Shown: positions 1 to 11,640 of the stretch, one piece after another
How positions within the stretch are numbered: the first letter of the stretch is position 1
How the letters are laid out: each line of letters opens with the position of its first letter
DNA from: Takakia lepidozioides
Taxonomy: Eukaryota > Streptophyta > Takakiopsida > Takakiales > Takakiaceae
Direction: 5' to 3'
Length of the DNA: 64,000 nt
NCBI GenBank assembly: GCA_030704615.1
Contig: CM060733.1
Span: 63,054,001 to 63,118,000 of the forward strand
Made by a program: the position numbers and the translations under genes
The notes under the pieces: generated by a model
Databases searched by the model: none
What the model was told of the DNA's origin: nothing
Seen by the model: the letters and a program-made list of their open reading frames with translations, nothing else

Positions 1-3000
1 AATGTTTCCAATGTTTTCGCAGATCGACAGAGAAATCGCATGTGACAACAAGCTTGGTTCACACACTATTCCGAATTCAGAGGATTGGTCTGATGAAGCT
101 GGATGATTTTCGGACAGTACTACCACCCAATATCATCAAGAAGTGCGAAACAGGAAGAGCTGCAGGCACTTGGTATTCTTTGACACGAGAGGCGTTTCTG
201 GAGTACATGTATGCGGTAAGCCCGAGTCTGTACTCTGTTTACTTTTCGAATACATGTTTGTAGTCCCTTCGGAGCTAATCACTACTTGAATCAATGCAGC
301 AAGAACTGGCAGAGGCAGCTGAGAAGGGAAAATCCGAATATTACCGCACTACACCAGAAGAACTAAGGACATCAAAGGTTGTGGAAGCTGCAATAAAGAA
401 GGAGTTTGAAATGCGAAGAACCAAATTGATGTCCGCCTTCGGAAAGCAGCTTAGAATAGTAGATCCTGGACTTGGTCCTGAGTTCCTTCAGCAGATCAAA
501 ACACACTGTGACAAGCATGTGCATCCGGAGATGCAGCAGGAGAAATTGCACCGGCTGGCCATATCGATGGTCGACCCACAAACAAAAATAAGGTGGCTGG
601 AGATATGGAACTCAGATCAAACAGTAAAGGACTTGAATCAGTTCCCAAAGAGCACCATACAGCCTGGCACAAAGGTGGAAGGAATCAGTGATTTGGTGTT
701 TGATAACTGGCTCCACAAGGCTACATTTTGGAGTCAGGTGTGTATTCAAACATGCTGTTTTCTTCTCTTCAAGTATGTGATGAGTATCTTATTTGCAATT
801 CTGACAAATATACTATTTGCAGCTCGAAAAGCGCGCCGTCATTGTGCTGGAACAGACTTTGAAGGACTTGAACATTTCGATTGTTTCCCCTCCCCAAATG
901 TCATTGGAGGCATACATAAGGAAGTGGAGAGGTCTCACCTGGAGATACTGTTTTTTCCGGGAGTTCTCCAAAGATGGTAACATTTTACGGTCCAACGACT
1001 TTGACAGTCAGGTTGGAGGAGAGTGGGCCATGATGCGAGTTGTGTACAGGTGCAATGTCATACTTGAAACTCTACTGTTTTTTTGGGAAAAAATGTGGCT
1101 TCATATGGATTGCAATCTTAGATCCAAATTGAATGTCGTTGACGACATTCACTTCTTTGTCTGAGTCATTCTTAAGCGAGTATATGAATTCACCTGGTTA
1201 GGATCTAAGGGTGCAATTATAGTGTCCCTGATTAGAATTGATAATGTCCTTGAATGGCGTTGACGACATTCACATACGGAGTTGTTGCGAGGTCCTCAGA
1301 GTTATGTAAATTTTTGTAATGTCCATAGAGGTTACAGTGAGGGTTCCTCACTTCATTTTGCTGAATGTCAATGCAGACATTCAGTTGTTCTGCATTGTTT
1401 TTGCCTCTTGCGAGGAATCTGGAGGCTTGATAAGCTCTGTTATGAGAAATCCAAAGTGAATGTCGTTGACAACATTCACTGCTGTGTCTGTATTATTCAA
1501 CAGCGACAAATTGAATTTACATGGATTGGGAGCTAAGTAATTGGTTTCTTTTTGGTATTTTTGTGAATGGCGTTGACGCCATTCACATACAGTGATGTTG
1601 TGAGGTCCTCAGTGATATGTTCGTTATGAATGTGCATTGAGTTTTCCTGGAGGGTTCCTTACTCGATTTTTTGATTTCCATCCTGTGATTTTGCTTCATT
1701 TAAGTAATAATTTGGCTTCATTAGTGAATGTCGTTGACGACATTCACTTCTATGTCTGTGTCATTCCTAAACGATAATTTGCATTCACCTGGATTAGGGT
1801 GTATTTACAGTATCATTGAATGAAATGTTTTGAATGGCGTTGACGACATTCATATCTGGAGCAGTAGTGTGGTCCTGAAAGGTCCTTGGAGCAGTTCTCA
1901 GAGCCATTTCAATCTATGTTTTTTTCATTCTGTTCTACTTGCATCTTACTCACTGAGCGCTTTTGTGGGTAGGGATTTATCTCCTTTTTTCAGGTACACG
2001 AAATATGTGCTTATGGAAAGAAATCACCTGAGCGGAATTCCCGACTATCTTGACATGTGGTCGGACCCTGCAAACGATCCAACCATGTATACTGCAGGGA
2101 TATTGAAGGACTGGAGTCATTCTCACTTCAGAGACTGTGGGTGGTACCTTGACTGCCCACCTGAGCACACGACCTTTCAAGAACAGCATATGAAATACTT
2201 GAACAATAACGCTGAGATGCTGGCGCCTTTGACTGACGAAGAGTATCAACGAAACATAGCAACATTGGCTGCCAAGGAGCCTGATGCTCAGGGAACGCCG
2301 CAGAAGGGAAAGAAGGCGGGCCGCAAACCAAAAGACAAGGCTGTTGATGTCATAGCCATCTCACCAGCAAAGCCAAAGGACAAAGACAAGTCCAAAAGAG
2401 AAGGAAAAGGACAAGGGGAAGGAGAATGAAAAGGAGATGGAGAGTGGGCAGGACTTTACTGCTGGAAGATATACCCGCACTCTTCAGTGCGTGTTCGATG
2501 CCAAGCCACACCCTTCCCGTTCTGATTCAGCAGGAGAGATGAAAATTGTTAATGAGGGTTGGCTTTCGATGATGCAGAGTCGAAAGAGAGGATACACTGG
2601 GGTGCCATCCCCTACCTGGGACAATATAATCTCATTCCTCAATCTGGTGAGAATTCCAGTTTCTTTCCTTTTTCTCTGAAAGTTTCGTTGGCAGTATTTC
2701 AGTCTCGTTCTCTCGATAACATCAAAGTTACAGTAATAACTTTTTCAGGCTGTCTTTCAGGAAAGGCAGTGGTGGATCTTCAGGAGATACAGTCATTTCT
2801 GGCGAGTCTGTTTTCGACAGCCCCCTTTCCAATTTTCTGCTTCCTGTTTATGCCGAAGCAATGGCACTTCACGCGGCCGAGTCCCTATCCCCTGACTTTT
2901 TAGTGGCCAGCCGTAGGTGTATCCAGCGTGGATCCGGTGTTCTAAAATACTTAGACTTAGATGCAGAGGAAGCGGGGATACATTGTACTGACTCTGAGTC

Positions 3001-3007
3001 AAACTGA
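1..3007 (+). pseudogene. Element I accessory gene remnant (ParB/methyltransferase family), methyltransferase core missing
   Basis: Readable exons lie near 23-215, 300-737, 823-1049, 1994-2646 and 2749-3007, each with AG/GT borders. They match minus-strand copies A and B exon by exon: the first exon is 193 nt here and in copy B, the second 438 versus 441, the third 227 versus 224. Shared landmarks are TSLVHTLFRIQRIG, WLHKATFWSQ, RKWRGLTWRYCFFREF and DCGWYLDCP. The window edge cuts off the 5' part, where the ParB-like domain would be. A one-base insertion in an A-run near 2395 breaks the Lys-rich linker; the near-identical scrap at 18.5 kb lacks it and stays open. After the exon ending ISFLNL the copy jumps to the C-terminal tail (LLPVYAEAMALHAAE, ending DSESN), so the catalytic methyltransferase exons of A and B are absent. 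Family assignment rests on copy comparison and is strong; function is inferred. Confidence 0.75.
1130..1852. repeat. Six palindromes in an intron of the element I accessory gene
   Basis: Inverted repeats sit at 1130-1151, 1251-1272, 1456-1479, 1563-1586, 1724-1747 and 1831-1852. The arm is GTGAATGTCGT followed by a TG centre and ACGACATTCAC. The copy at 1563 has GTGAATGGCGT with ACGCCATTCAC, so both arms changed together and pairing is kept. The array lies wholly in the intron between the exons ending at 1049 and starting at 1994. The homologous intron of copy B also holds palindromes, with different arms. Confidence 0.85.
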
Positions 3008-3089
3008 ACTGTATTCTTTTAATATTCATTTTCATATTATCTGGAAAACGTTGAATCCCCTTCCTCCACCGTAGTTGTTCCTTTAGAAC

Positions 3090-3695
3090 AAATAATAATC
3101 ACAGAATCAACTTTCATTTAAATTGCAATATGTATGAATCTATCTCACAAACCTCCCTGACTCTTCTCATATCCATTGTGCAATCATCTACAATGTATTC
3201 ATGCGTGCTCCATTCATGAATTTTTTCCTTTGTACAACATCCATTGTACATTCATCCTCTGTACTCTTTAATCCACCCCACAAACCTTCCACACTCATTT
3301 CATATACGTTGTGCATTCATCAAAAGATTTGGTCATGCATCTTCCTGTCATGAATTTTTGTCATTGCTCAACATCCATTATACATTCATCCATTTTACTC
3401 TTATCCATCCCTCATTCATCCATCTACATTCATTTTTCACACTCATCCATCTGTTTATCATCCAACTGTACATTCATCCATCCTTTATTCAATGCATTTT
3501 ATTATGTCGTCCAGCTTGTTTCCGCGGTAAAGGGTGCCAATCCGCGGGAATACACTCCACTTCTTTCTGGGCGCGTGGTGACGCGGCCTTCACGTGTGAT
3601 GACGTGGAGTGAGCCCTGTGACGTGGCATTTGCGCAAGGTGACGTGGCGTGAGCGCAGTTGCGCTCACGCGCTCACATGACCAGGCTCACGCCGA
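3090..3695. repeat. Element I right-end module: ATTCATCC array, CCGCGG pair, GCTCAC cluster
   Basis: Reading outward from the gene there are many ATTCATCC/CATCCAT words (about 3150-3500), then CCGCGG at 3522-3527 and 3542-3547. Last comes a cluster of GTGAGC/GCTCAC (about 3645-3690) that abuts LINE sequence. The same order recurs at the other element ends in this window, so this is read as a transposon terminal region. The exact last base and a target duplication were not found. Confidence 0.65.
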
Positions 3696-5230
3696 GGCAT
3701 CCCTGTAGTCCGGCGGGGCATGTGCATGATGTGTGAGGTCGGCATATATAAGGAAGTAGCCATGTAGGTACCGTATGGTCTGGAGGCCGGCCTTGGTAGG
3801 TGCCAACATTGATGAGTGTAAACCATCTAGTTTCATTGCGTCATAATAAGAGTTTGTGTATATGCCATACGACGTGGTGATGTCTAGCAATACGAAGTCC
3901 GTGGATGACGGGGTGGGGACATTCGCTAAGAAGATAGGGCCAGGTATCTCGTGTTGCGTGGATGTGGGAGCATAGTGGTTAGTGCGGGGATCGGAACAGG
4001 GTTGGCCAGAAGGTGTGCTTGCGTTGATGGCCCATATACTGGGTGTATCTGAATTTAAGTGTTTTCCGTATTTGTGCATCAAATATGGCTAATGTTCCAG
4101 AACTGGTTTGACAGCTTATGGTGAAAGACAGTGGAAATGGTCCATTTTTTGATATGTAGTTTGGTGTGGCTGAGAGAAGTTGAGGCTTGTTTGTTGGCTT
4201 CTTTAGTCAGGGTGGTAAGAAGGTTCCGAATTGGACAGGGTTATGGAGGGTCAGGTATTGGGTGAATCAGCCAAAAATGGTATACATGAGCAATGTGGAT
4301 GGGGTCGGCGGAAGGTTCTATTGGGGGTTTGGAGGCCCCTAGCTGGGCGAGGAGGTTTGCTTCCTCGTTGCCATTAATACCAGTATGTGAACGAACTTTG
4401 AGAAAATGAATGGGTTTATTGATGGAGATGGTGAGGTTGATAATTGCGGAGATAAGGTTTCGATCGGGGTGATGGTGGTGGGAGGAAGGACAGGCAATGT
4501 GGTTACGAAGTATAAAGAGAGAGTTGAGGCTGTCCGTGAAGATGTAGTATGGTGGGGGGAATGAGGCTAATTGTGATAGAGCTTCAAAAATAGCCATAAG
4601 TTCGGCACGAAGTATGGTTGCGGGGCCCGGAAGTTTGTGGGCAGTCTCGTTGTTAGTGGCGGCATGGTAGACACCATATCCAGCAAGGGAGCCAGATTGG
4701 GAGCTGTCTGTGTAGTGTGAGTGGAGTAGGGGGTATTTGGGGGAAGTAGGCCCAAGGTAAACCGGAGGGGGGTCATGGGAGGTTATATTGTGCAGGGTAA
4801 TGGGTCGGGGTGGAGTCTTGTCCTGTACTTTGTTAGGTTTTGGCCTTGGGGGTGGTCTGGCAGGAGGGCTGTGTGAAGTAGGGGGGGAATAGGTGGTGAG
4901 CACCATGTCATATTGGGTGTTGGATAGAAGATTTTGGAGGCGAGTGGGAAAGTCTGGGGATATGGAGGTGTGGAGTAGGGTTAGAGTGGGTTCCTTGTGG
5001 CGGAGGTATTTAAGGAAGGGCAGGCTGTGTGTATAGCGAAGTTGGTTGGGTTCAATGGCAGCTAATGGTGTTACCCCAAGAGGGAGTTGTAGGAGGGGGT
5101 GTTGGTGGTCAGGCGACCTCTGCTGTGTAAGAATAAGGATAGTGGTGGTCGAGGGGGAGGAGCAAGCGACAAGGCATGCCCATTGGCGAGCCTCATGTGT
5201 AAGGGGCCCAAGGCAGGTGGACAAGGCCAC
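3695..5230 (-). pseudogene. LINE ORF2 3' part with RNase H domain, truncated
   Basis: The open frame at 4241-5230 carries an RNase H-like domain: DSSQSGSLAGYGVYH, then ILRAELMAIFEAL, YYIFTDSLNSL and VRSHTGINGNEEANLLAQLGA. These supply the acidic D, E, D and late H/E pattern of the plant LINE RNase H. The protein is interrupted near 4241; homology resumes to about 3695, where the terminal module of element I cuts it off. The second copy at 5.6-6.4 kb confirms the downstream part. No reverse transcriptase domain is visible, so this is a 5'-truncated, decayed insertion. Confidence 0.7.
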
Positions 5231-5239
5231 CGCCCGACC

Positions 5240-5570
5240 AGGTATGTTGAGTTGTGGAGCCTAGGGCTCCGAATACACAGTCTCGAGGGTGTGGGCTGTC
5301 ATCGGAAGAGAGCTCAAGGGGACAAGTGAGTGGGCTTGAGTAGTATGAGTGGGTAAGCTGAAATGAGGTGATGAGAAGAGAGAAGAGAGAGAATACTCCG
5401 GCAAAAGCCGGCGTAACTAAGAGCCACTTCACCTTGCGGCTACTGCCCCCTTTCGGGGGTGGGCCTTATAAGAAAAACAGGTGTCCTGTAGGACATCGGG
5501 TAGCCGGGGGTATAGAGGTACCAATGGTACCCCTAGGTACCCAGGGGTACCTAGTGTATCGTTGTAGAGC
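5240..5570. other. Spacer between the two LINE ends, with short GGTACC-type palindromes
   Basis: There is no gene. The segment 5515-5555 contains several overlapping GGTACC/GGTACCCC words, and a GAAAGGGGG-like run lies at 5449-5460. I see no further structure that can be named. Confidence 0.4.
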
Positions 5571-6400
5571 TGGATTCTAGTTGCCATTTGTTGGTAATAA
5601 TAGCTGTGAGGGAACGGAGCGTCGTGAGGTGGATTGTTTTGAAACATTTATGGATAGGGGGGATGGGGATTTTGAAGTTATCATGTATACCGGATTGCAA
5701 GGATGAGCGGGGCATATTTTTGCCGTTTTTCCAATATAGAGTCGTTGGGGTATCGGTCATGACAATATATAAAATCTATAAAGTGGATGGTGATTTGTGG
5801 GGATGGTGTACTGGGTGGTGGGGTGTTAGTGGGTAGGCCTAGGGCAAGTAGGATATCAGGGCATAGGCGTGCGCGGCAGGTGCATGATGAGCGAGAGCAT
5901 GTACATGGAAGTAGCCATGGTGGTACAGTGTGGTCTGGTGGCCGGCCTTGGAAGGTGCCGGCATTAATGAGTGAGAACCATCTGGTTTCAGCGCGGCTCA
6001 TAAGGAGTTTATGGATGTGCCATACTGCATGGTTGTGGCGAGTGATATGGAGGCCGTGGATGACTGGATGGGTACAATGGCTAAGGAGGTGTGGCCATGT
6101 GTCGCGTTCATGGTGGGTACTTGAGCATAGTGGGCAGTATGGGGAGGGAAAGAGATGTGGCCAAAATATGTGTTTACACTGGTGGCCCATGTATTGGGCG
6201 TACCTGAATTTGAGTGTTTGTCGGATTTGTGCATCACTAGTGGCTTTGGTGTGCCAAAAGTGGTTTGAAAGCTTGTGATGGAGCACTGAGGACTGAGTCC
6301 ATTTTTGAATGTGCACTTTGGTACGGCTTATGGATGCTGCAGTTGCTTGTTAGCTTCACGGGTGAGAGTGGTAAGAAGGTTACGTATCGGACGAGGGGGA
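5570..6400 (-). pseudogene. LINE ORF2 C-terminus (zinc-knuckle tail)
   Basis: The open frame 5681-6316 reads HHKLSNHFWHTKATSDAQI, then a cysteine/histidine motif CPLCSSTHHERDTWPHLLSH (a C-x2-C...H...C knuckle), and ends with FIDFIYCHDRYPNDSILEKR followed by KYAPLILAIRYT. This matches the end of the LINE copy at 3.7-5.2 kb and a short scrap at 43.2 kb. The final K-KYAPL segment is what is expected at the C-terminus of plant RNase H-containing LINE ORF2. No RT domain is present, as expected of a 5'-truncated LINE insertion. Confidence 0.6.
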
Positions 6401-7038
6401 TAGAAGCTCATCTCTCCTATGGGGTTGTTGCTTTTCTACCTCATCTTCTCTCTCTAGGGGCTCGCCACTCTCTCAAGTTGAACCACACTCATTTTTTTAG
6501 GGAAGATTTCTCATTTTCAAAGCATAAATGGCACTTGGCCTGCAACTTAAGCACCTAGGGTATCCCTAGTCTTCCTAAGTTGCACTAGTTGCTTCCTCCA
6601 AGCTTGCCTAAAACATCTAGGCTAAGCTCTAAGCACACAAACAAACTATGACTTCACAAAGCAAGTTGCATAATGCACAACTATGCTCACAAGCAAGCTC
6701 TCTAAGCAACTAACTAACAAGCAAAAAACAAAAGTGAAGTGGTGAGCAAGCTCACCTCCTAAGCTACTTATACTAGAAAAACTATAAAAAATGATTGGAT
6801 GGAATATCCAAAATCTTTGGATGAGAAAAGATTTCAATACTTCTTGGTTGGTAGGTGTCACATTTCATCCAACCAGCTGTCCGAAGGCGTCTTATCTCTT
6901 TTAGGCCCATAAATCATCTTCAATTGAATTTCTTGTAGCCACAGGTGCTCGAAAACTTCATAAATGGTGATTTGTTGCAAATCATCTCCAAAAATCTTGA
7001 AACTTGGCCACAAATGCCCTTGGGGTATGTTTGACGAT
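6400..7038. other. No gene recognised
   Basis: This is AT-rich sequence with short repeated AAGC/CTAAGC words around 6600-6770. No coding, RNA or mobile-element signature could be supported. Confidence 0.4.
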
Positions 7039-7277
7039 AGAAGCATGCTACAGTGGCTCACTTTGCGAAATTTTTGTCCAGTCTAAACTTGTCTACTTTC
7101 ATTTATATCTTTTTTCATAGGAACTTCAAATTAGGTGTTGCAATTTATTTTTGTTGTCAACTCAATTTGAGATCACCCAAAAATTGGTTTCCAAACAAAG
7201 CTATTGAGTTTTGAAGATGAAAATTGAGAGTAGATTAGAGTAGACTGGACAAAAGTGAGCCACTGTAGCATGCTTCT
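7039..7277. mobile_element. MITE copy 1 (239 bp)
   Basis: The left end AGAAGCATGCTACAGTGG and right end CCACTGTAGCATGCTTCT are perfect inverted repeats. They extend through GCTCACTTT and, with small gaps, TTGTCCAGTCTA. A second copy lies at 33,852-34,091 in opposite orientation with the same ends and interior. No coding capacity. A clear target duplication was not identified. Confidence 0.85.
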
Positions 7278-7279
7278 GC

Positions 7280-9135
7280 CCCTTGAGATACCCACCAAAC
7301 TTCAGGTCCATGTGGTTTCACCATCAATTATGGAAAATCAACAAGCGTCAATTGCACGTGAAAACACAGCTTTCAACGCGTAACATATTTTTTGGTTATG
7401 AACAAATCAACACTTGGGGGCTGAAATTCCTTCCACATCATCTTGTATCACTTTTAACCACACACACTAAAAAAGCCCTCTCCAAACAGCACTCGATTCC
7501 GGCTTCGTCTTGTTCGCTGAAGGTACTTTGCACAACAAAATCGCAGTCGACCGCTACCGCTGGATAAAACCTCTTTAGGATTTTTGATAGAAGGCCAAGA
7601 CACCTTGGAAGCTTCTTGATTTGAGTTCACACTAAAAAACTTCATTGTCTTTCTTGGAAAAAGAATACACTGCTGGCAGTTTGTTGATTGCCGCACTGCA
7701 GTGTCTGTTTGCATGAATGAACTAAAACACAGGGGAACCATGCTTGATCACTATCACTGACGTATCCAAGCATGAAATAATTTTTTTAATCATGAACATA
7801 TGTGCTCCACGCCTCCAGCGTCCTCATGAAACTGCATTGGAGCAACGTGAAAATTGATACCTGGTACATTGCGAGACTGTTGTCAACCGTGTCGTTTAAA
7901 GCACAGCCCCCATCCATAATTGTAGTGAGGGTTGAGAACTGGTGAATTCAAAAGTCAGCAGTAGGTCTCTTGGGGGGCCTAGACTTCTTTGGATCGGAAT
8001 GTGAGTTGCACTCGTCACTGTTGATTGCGCTGGAGAGCCGTTTGAGACCTGGGCTGGTGTGCCCCCACTTGTCATGTTGGTTGCAGCTGGCGGAGGGGCC
8101 CTTCGCTGGGTAGAAGAATTGTTACCTCCTTTCCTGGGGTGAGCTGGCTCCGTCGTTAGTGGTCTCTGGCAGGTCTTGTGAAGACTTGGTTTGGAACAGC
8201 TGATCATCGGCGAAGAATTGTTTGTTTGAGATGTGCATATCGCTGACGTCCGCATCCTCCTCGTCTTGGCTCACATTAGCAGAGCCTTCCTCGTGGTGGC
8301 TCATTTTGGTCGCAATTTGTTGTGCTAGGGGAGAGAAAGTGTTTGAGCAAGGGTGCTTGTGAGTCCTCCGTCCTGGCTGCTACCTGATTTAGCACTAGAT
8401 GTGCCTGGGGGCACGTTGAAGGGGCGAAGTAAAGCGGGAGAGACAGCAGTGTGAAAGTTGGTGGGGGGAGGCAGCGGGGGTACGTAGAAAAGATGGGTGA
8501 GTGGGGATCTGTTTTTGAGATAGATATCACGGAGCGGGTGGGCGGCGAGACACGGTGGGGTGTCAACTTGAGGCAACAGGGAGTTTGTAACGACGGTGGA
8601 GGCAGAGCCTTTACTGTATTGCCAGCATGGGCAATCTTGCGTTCTATGTAAGGTAGTTATTTCGTAGGGCAAAGGCGGCTGCTACACTAATCTTACACAG
8701 AATAGGGTCTGATGTGAGTTCATCTGGTGGCAGGGTGGTGTGAGGGCATTGGACGGTGCGTTGAGTTGAGGAGACAACAATGATGTGAGGGAGAGGAGTG
8801 GATCTATGTCTGACACAGAAACTGTATGGTGTGGGAGGGGATTATGACAGTTAAGGGGGGGACAAACTCTGTAAGTGCTGTTTATGAAGCTAAGTGCAAT
8901 GTGGGGGTGATATATGGCTGCTGTAGGGTAATGGGGTGAGATGAAAGGTTTAAGGTGGTGTCATAATTTTGATTACATGGTGGCTGGGAGGTTTGATTAT
9001 GGTATGAGACTAGTGTAAAGAAGGGGCCAAAATATAATGTGGGGGTATAAAGCGTGCCAGGGGTAAGTGTTGGTATGGGGGTTGGGCATTTTGGCATCAT
9101 GTGGGGTGTGGGGATGCAATCAAGTATCCTAGTAT
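7280..9135. other. Unassigned region with Pro/Ser-rich minus-strand open frames
   Basis: Minus-strand frames at about 7896-8255 and 8276-8672 are rich in Pro, Ser and Thr and overlap each other in different phases, which suggests decayed coding sequence, possibly a transposon ORF1. I recognise no domain and propose no function. Confidence 0.25.
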
Positions 9136-9139
9136 AGGG

Positions 9140-9700
9140 TGAACGAGCTTTGATCACGTGGAATTTAATGACAGCAGGATTTACCCATTCAAGCATGGGT
9201 GTGGTAGAAATGGGTGTGGTACGAATGCCTTGGAGACATATGAGCAAAGGATGCCGGAAAGGTTGAATCCTAATCACATCACGTTTGTTTGGTTGTGTGC
9301 GCCTATCAGTCCTGGAAAAGGGCAAAGAGAAGGCAGATACTATTTTGACTTCCCGAGTCAAGATCATGGCATCACTCTAACGCACAGTGGAGCATTTTGG
9401 TCAGCAAATGATGTAGGAAGGGTGGAAGCCCAACCAGGTAATGTTCATTTCTGTTTTCACTGTGCACGCGAGCTTGTTAGCCCTGGAAATGGCGCAGAGG
9501 TCCATTGAGACATCGTCAAAGCTGGAATTGTAGTAGTTGTCATTTTGAATACTACCCTAATGGACATGTATGCCAAATGTGAGCTTGGAAGTCCTGGAAA
9601 ACGGCATAGAGGTCCATCTTTACATGGTCAAAACGAGAATTGTAGTAGATGTCATTATGAATACTGCCAGACTACTGGACATGTACATGTACATCTCACT
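9140..9700 (+). pseudogene. PPR repeat scraps
   Basis: Degenerate pieces of the PPR family seen elsewhere in the window: a segment matching the ITWNIMLAGV/HGCGRNALETYEQ region, then one matching LMDMYAKCELGSPGK. Several frame breaks are present. It is a repeat-borne fragment rather than a gene. Confidence 0.6.
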
Positions 9701-11440
9701 GGTACTCTTTTGCTTCTTCCATGCTGGCTATGTGGTCAGACCCTAGACTGCAGCTTAGCTGGGTTGTATTCTCTGGAGTGTGGTAGATTCAGGTGTGAGC
9801 TGCTCATTGTGTCATGCAAGAATAGCTCCCTTGTTATTCTCCTTTCCTCTTCAGTAAAAGGGAGTCTAATTTCTTGCTCAAGTCTAGGGCTGGATTGTGC
9901 CAGCTTTTGCACACCTTCTTTTCATTTTGGGCTTTGTAATCAGAGGTGCAGGGGCTTGGTGAAAGATCAGAACTAGAACCTTAAAAAATCTTTTGCTGCC
10001 ACTGGGTCCATGAGAGGTCTTGAAGTTCTGAAATGAGAGAATTTAATGCTTTGGGTTCTTTTTCTCAAAATGAGAAAACATCTCGGAATCTAAAGGAGGA
10101 GAGAGACAGACAACTGGGTTCTCCCTCCCCTCGAATGCCATCACCAGTGCGGAAGACTAAGCGAGATAGGCGAGAGGATACCACGATTTCTTTCCTGCCT
10201 TGAGTTCTTTGTACACAGATTCATGGTTCTTTGCAAACACAATGGGCATCAAATACATGTTGGTCTTCAGAAGAAAACTGTTCTCTCCCTGAATGAAGGC
10301 AAGGGTGCGATACTCTTTGCCACAAAATAAACTCGCGGACATGCTCAGGTAGGATGGTAGAGAGAAGCACAACATTGGGTGATTTCGCTTTGTATAAAGC
10401 TTTGGCCTTATTCAAAATCAAACATCAAATCATCAATCATCAAATCAAATCAGACCTTGATATTGACTCTATTTGTTGTCACTGTGTTTAATGATGAAGT
10501 GGTTGTGCCGTTGGGCTTAGTAATATGAGCCATTCTATTTTAGCAATCTGCTTTGCCCCTCTCAACAGTAACCTCACCATCTAGCTGGCGCTGAGGTGTG
10601 ATAAGATATCGATGGAATCAGCATCACCCTGTAATAACCAGCCACCTGGCTGTCCAGATTGGATTGTATTATATATATATATCATGAGGCGCGTAGGCTC
10701 CTGGCGGTGTTTTGCGTGCTTAAACTTGTGCCCTTGGATGTGAGTGGATGTGAAGCTGTTATGCTCCTTTACTGCTTTTGATTGGAGGAGACCCTGACCT
10801 CATTTGCTTTAAGATTCCCTACCTTGAGTGAAGCAACTTTACTTGAGCTTACTCCCTGTAGAAGACCGACCCTTAGAGGAAGCAGGAATGTCGAGGGACC
10901 GTCTGTCCACATATCCCAAGTTGAACCACAAGCACTCAAATAAAATACCCAAGCAACATTTTCCAAACTTTCACTAATTCGTAGTACAAAATATTTCACA
11001 ATCAATTTCCACCAACATGCCCCAGGTGTGAGTATCGACCAGTGTACTTCTTAACCCTTAAACACCCAATGCGACTTTGTGATAGCACTACATATTCACT
11101 TAACTCTATTAATTAAGTGATTCATGTTTGCTGTTTGTTGTTTTTTTGGGGGGGGCCTGCCTTTGCAGAGCCCACTATTTACTGATTTAGTAGGTAGTAA
11201 GAGGGGGGTCCCTTATATAGCCTCTTAGGGTGGTGGGACCTTTCTAGAAGCCCACCTACCTTACCCTACTCCCTATTCTAAATTTAGCCAATTCCTTCCT
11301 TCTTTTTTTGGACCCCCTCATCTCATTCCTTAATACACGTGGCCTTTGCACTCTAATTCCTGGGCCACATTAATTCCTAGACCACTCTAGAATCAGGGCC
11401 CGAATGAAACTGCTCTTTCCCTACCAATGATAACCGTTCC
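9700..11440. other. No gene supported; contains a dispersed repeat
   Basis: A minus-strand frame at 10,157-10,375 has ordinary amino-acid composition but no recognised domain. About 11,280-11,410 is an inverted match to 37,265-37,400 (shared words GAGCAGTTTCATTCG and TCTAGAGTGGTC when one is reverse-complemented), so it belongs to a dispersed element. A TA run lies near 10,670-10,682. Confidence 0.4.
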
Positions 11441-11640
11441 CTGTGAACGCTGTGACTGGCTGTGTCGGACTGTGTCGGGCTGTGTCAAGCTATGATAGGC
11501 TGTGTCGGATTGTGTCGGTCTGTGTCAAGCTGTGATAGGCTGTGACTGACTGTGTTAGGCTGTATAAGGTTGTGACAAGTTGTGACAGACTGTGTAAACC
11601 TGTGGCTGACTGTGTGAGCCTGCCTACCACCCCTAAGGCC
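11441..11640. repeat. Degenerate tandem array of about 10-base CTGTGTCGGA-like units
   Basis: Words such as GCTGTGTCGG, GCTGTGTCAAG, GCTGTGATAG and GACTGTGT follow each other with about 10-base spacing. The array sits just upstream of a segment (about 11,640-12,260) whose start, CACCCCTAAGG...TTGGTCT, is echoed at 63,938-63,963. This suggests a shared dispersed element. Confidence 0.5.

Noticed and set aside
3687-4082. 131-codon minus-strand frame
   Set aside because: Alternate-phase shadow of the decayed LINE ORF2 C-terminus.
10157-10421. Two overlapping minus-strand frames with ordinary protein composition
   Set aside because: No recognisable domain and frames overlap; not enough to call a gene fragment.
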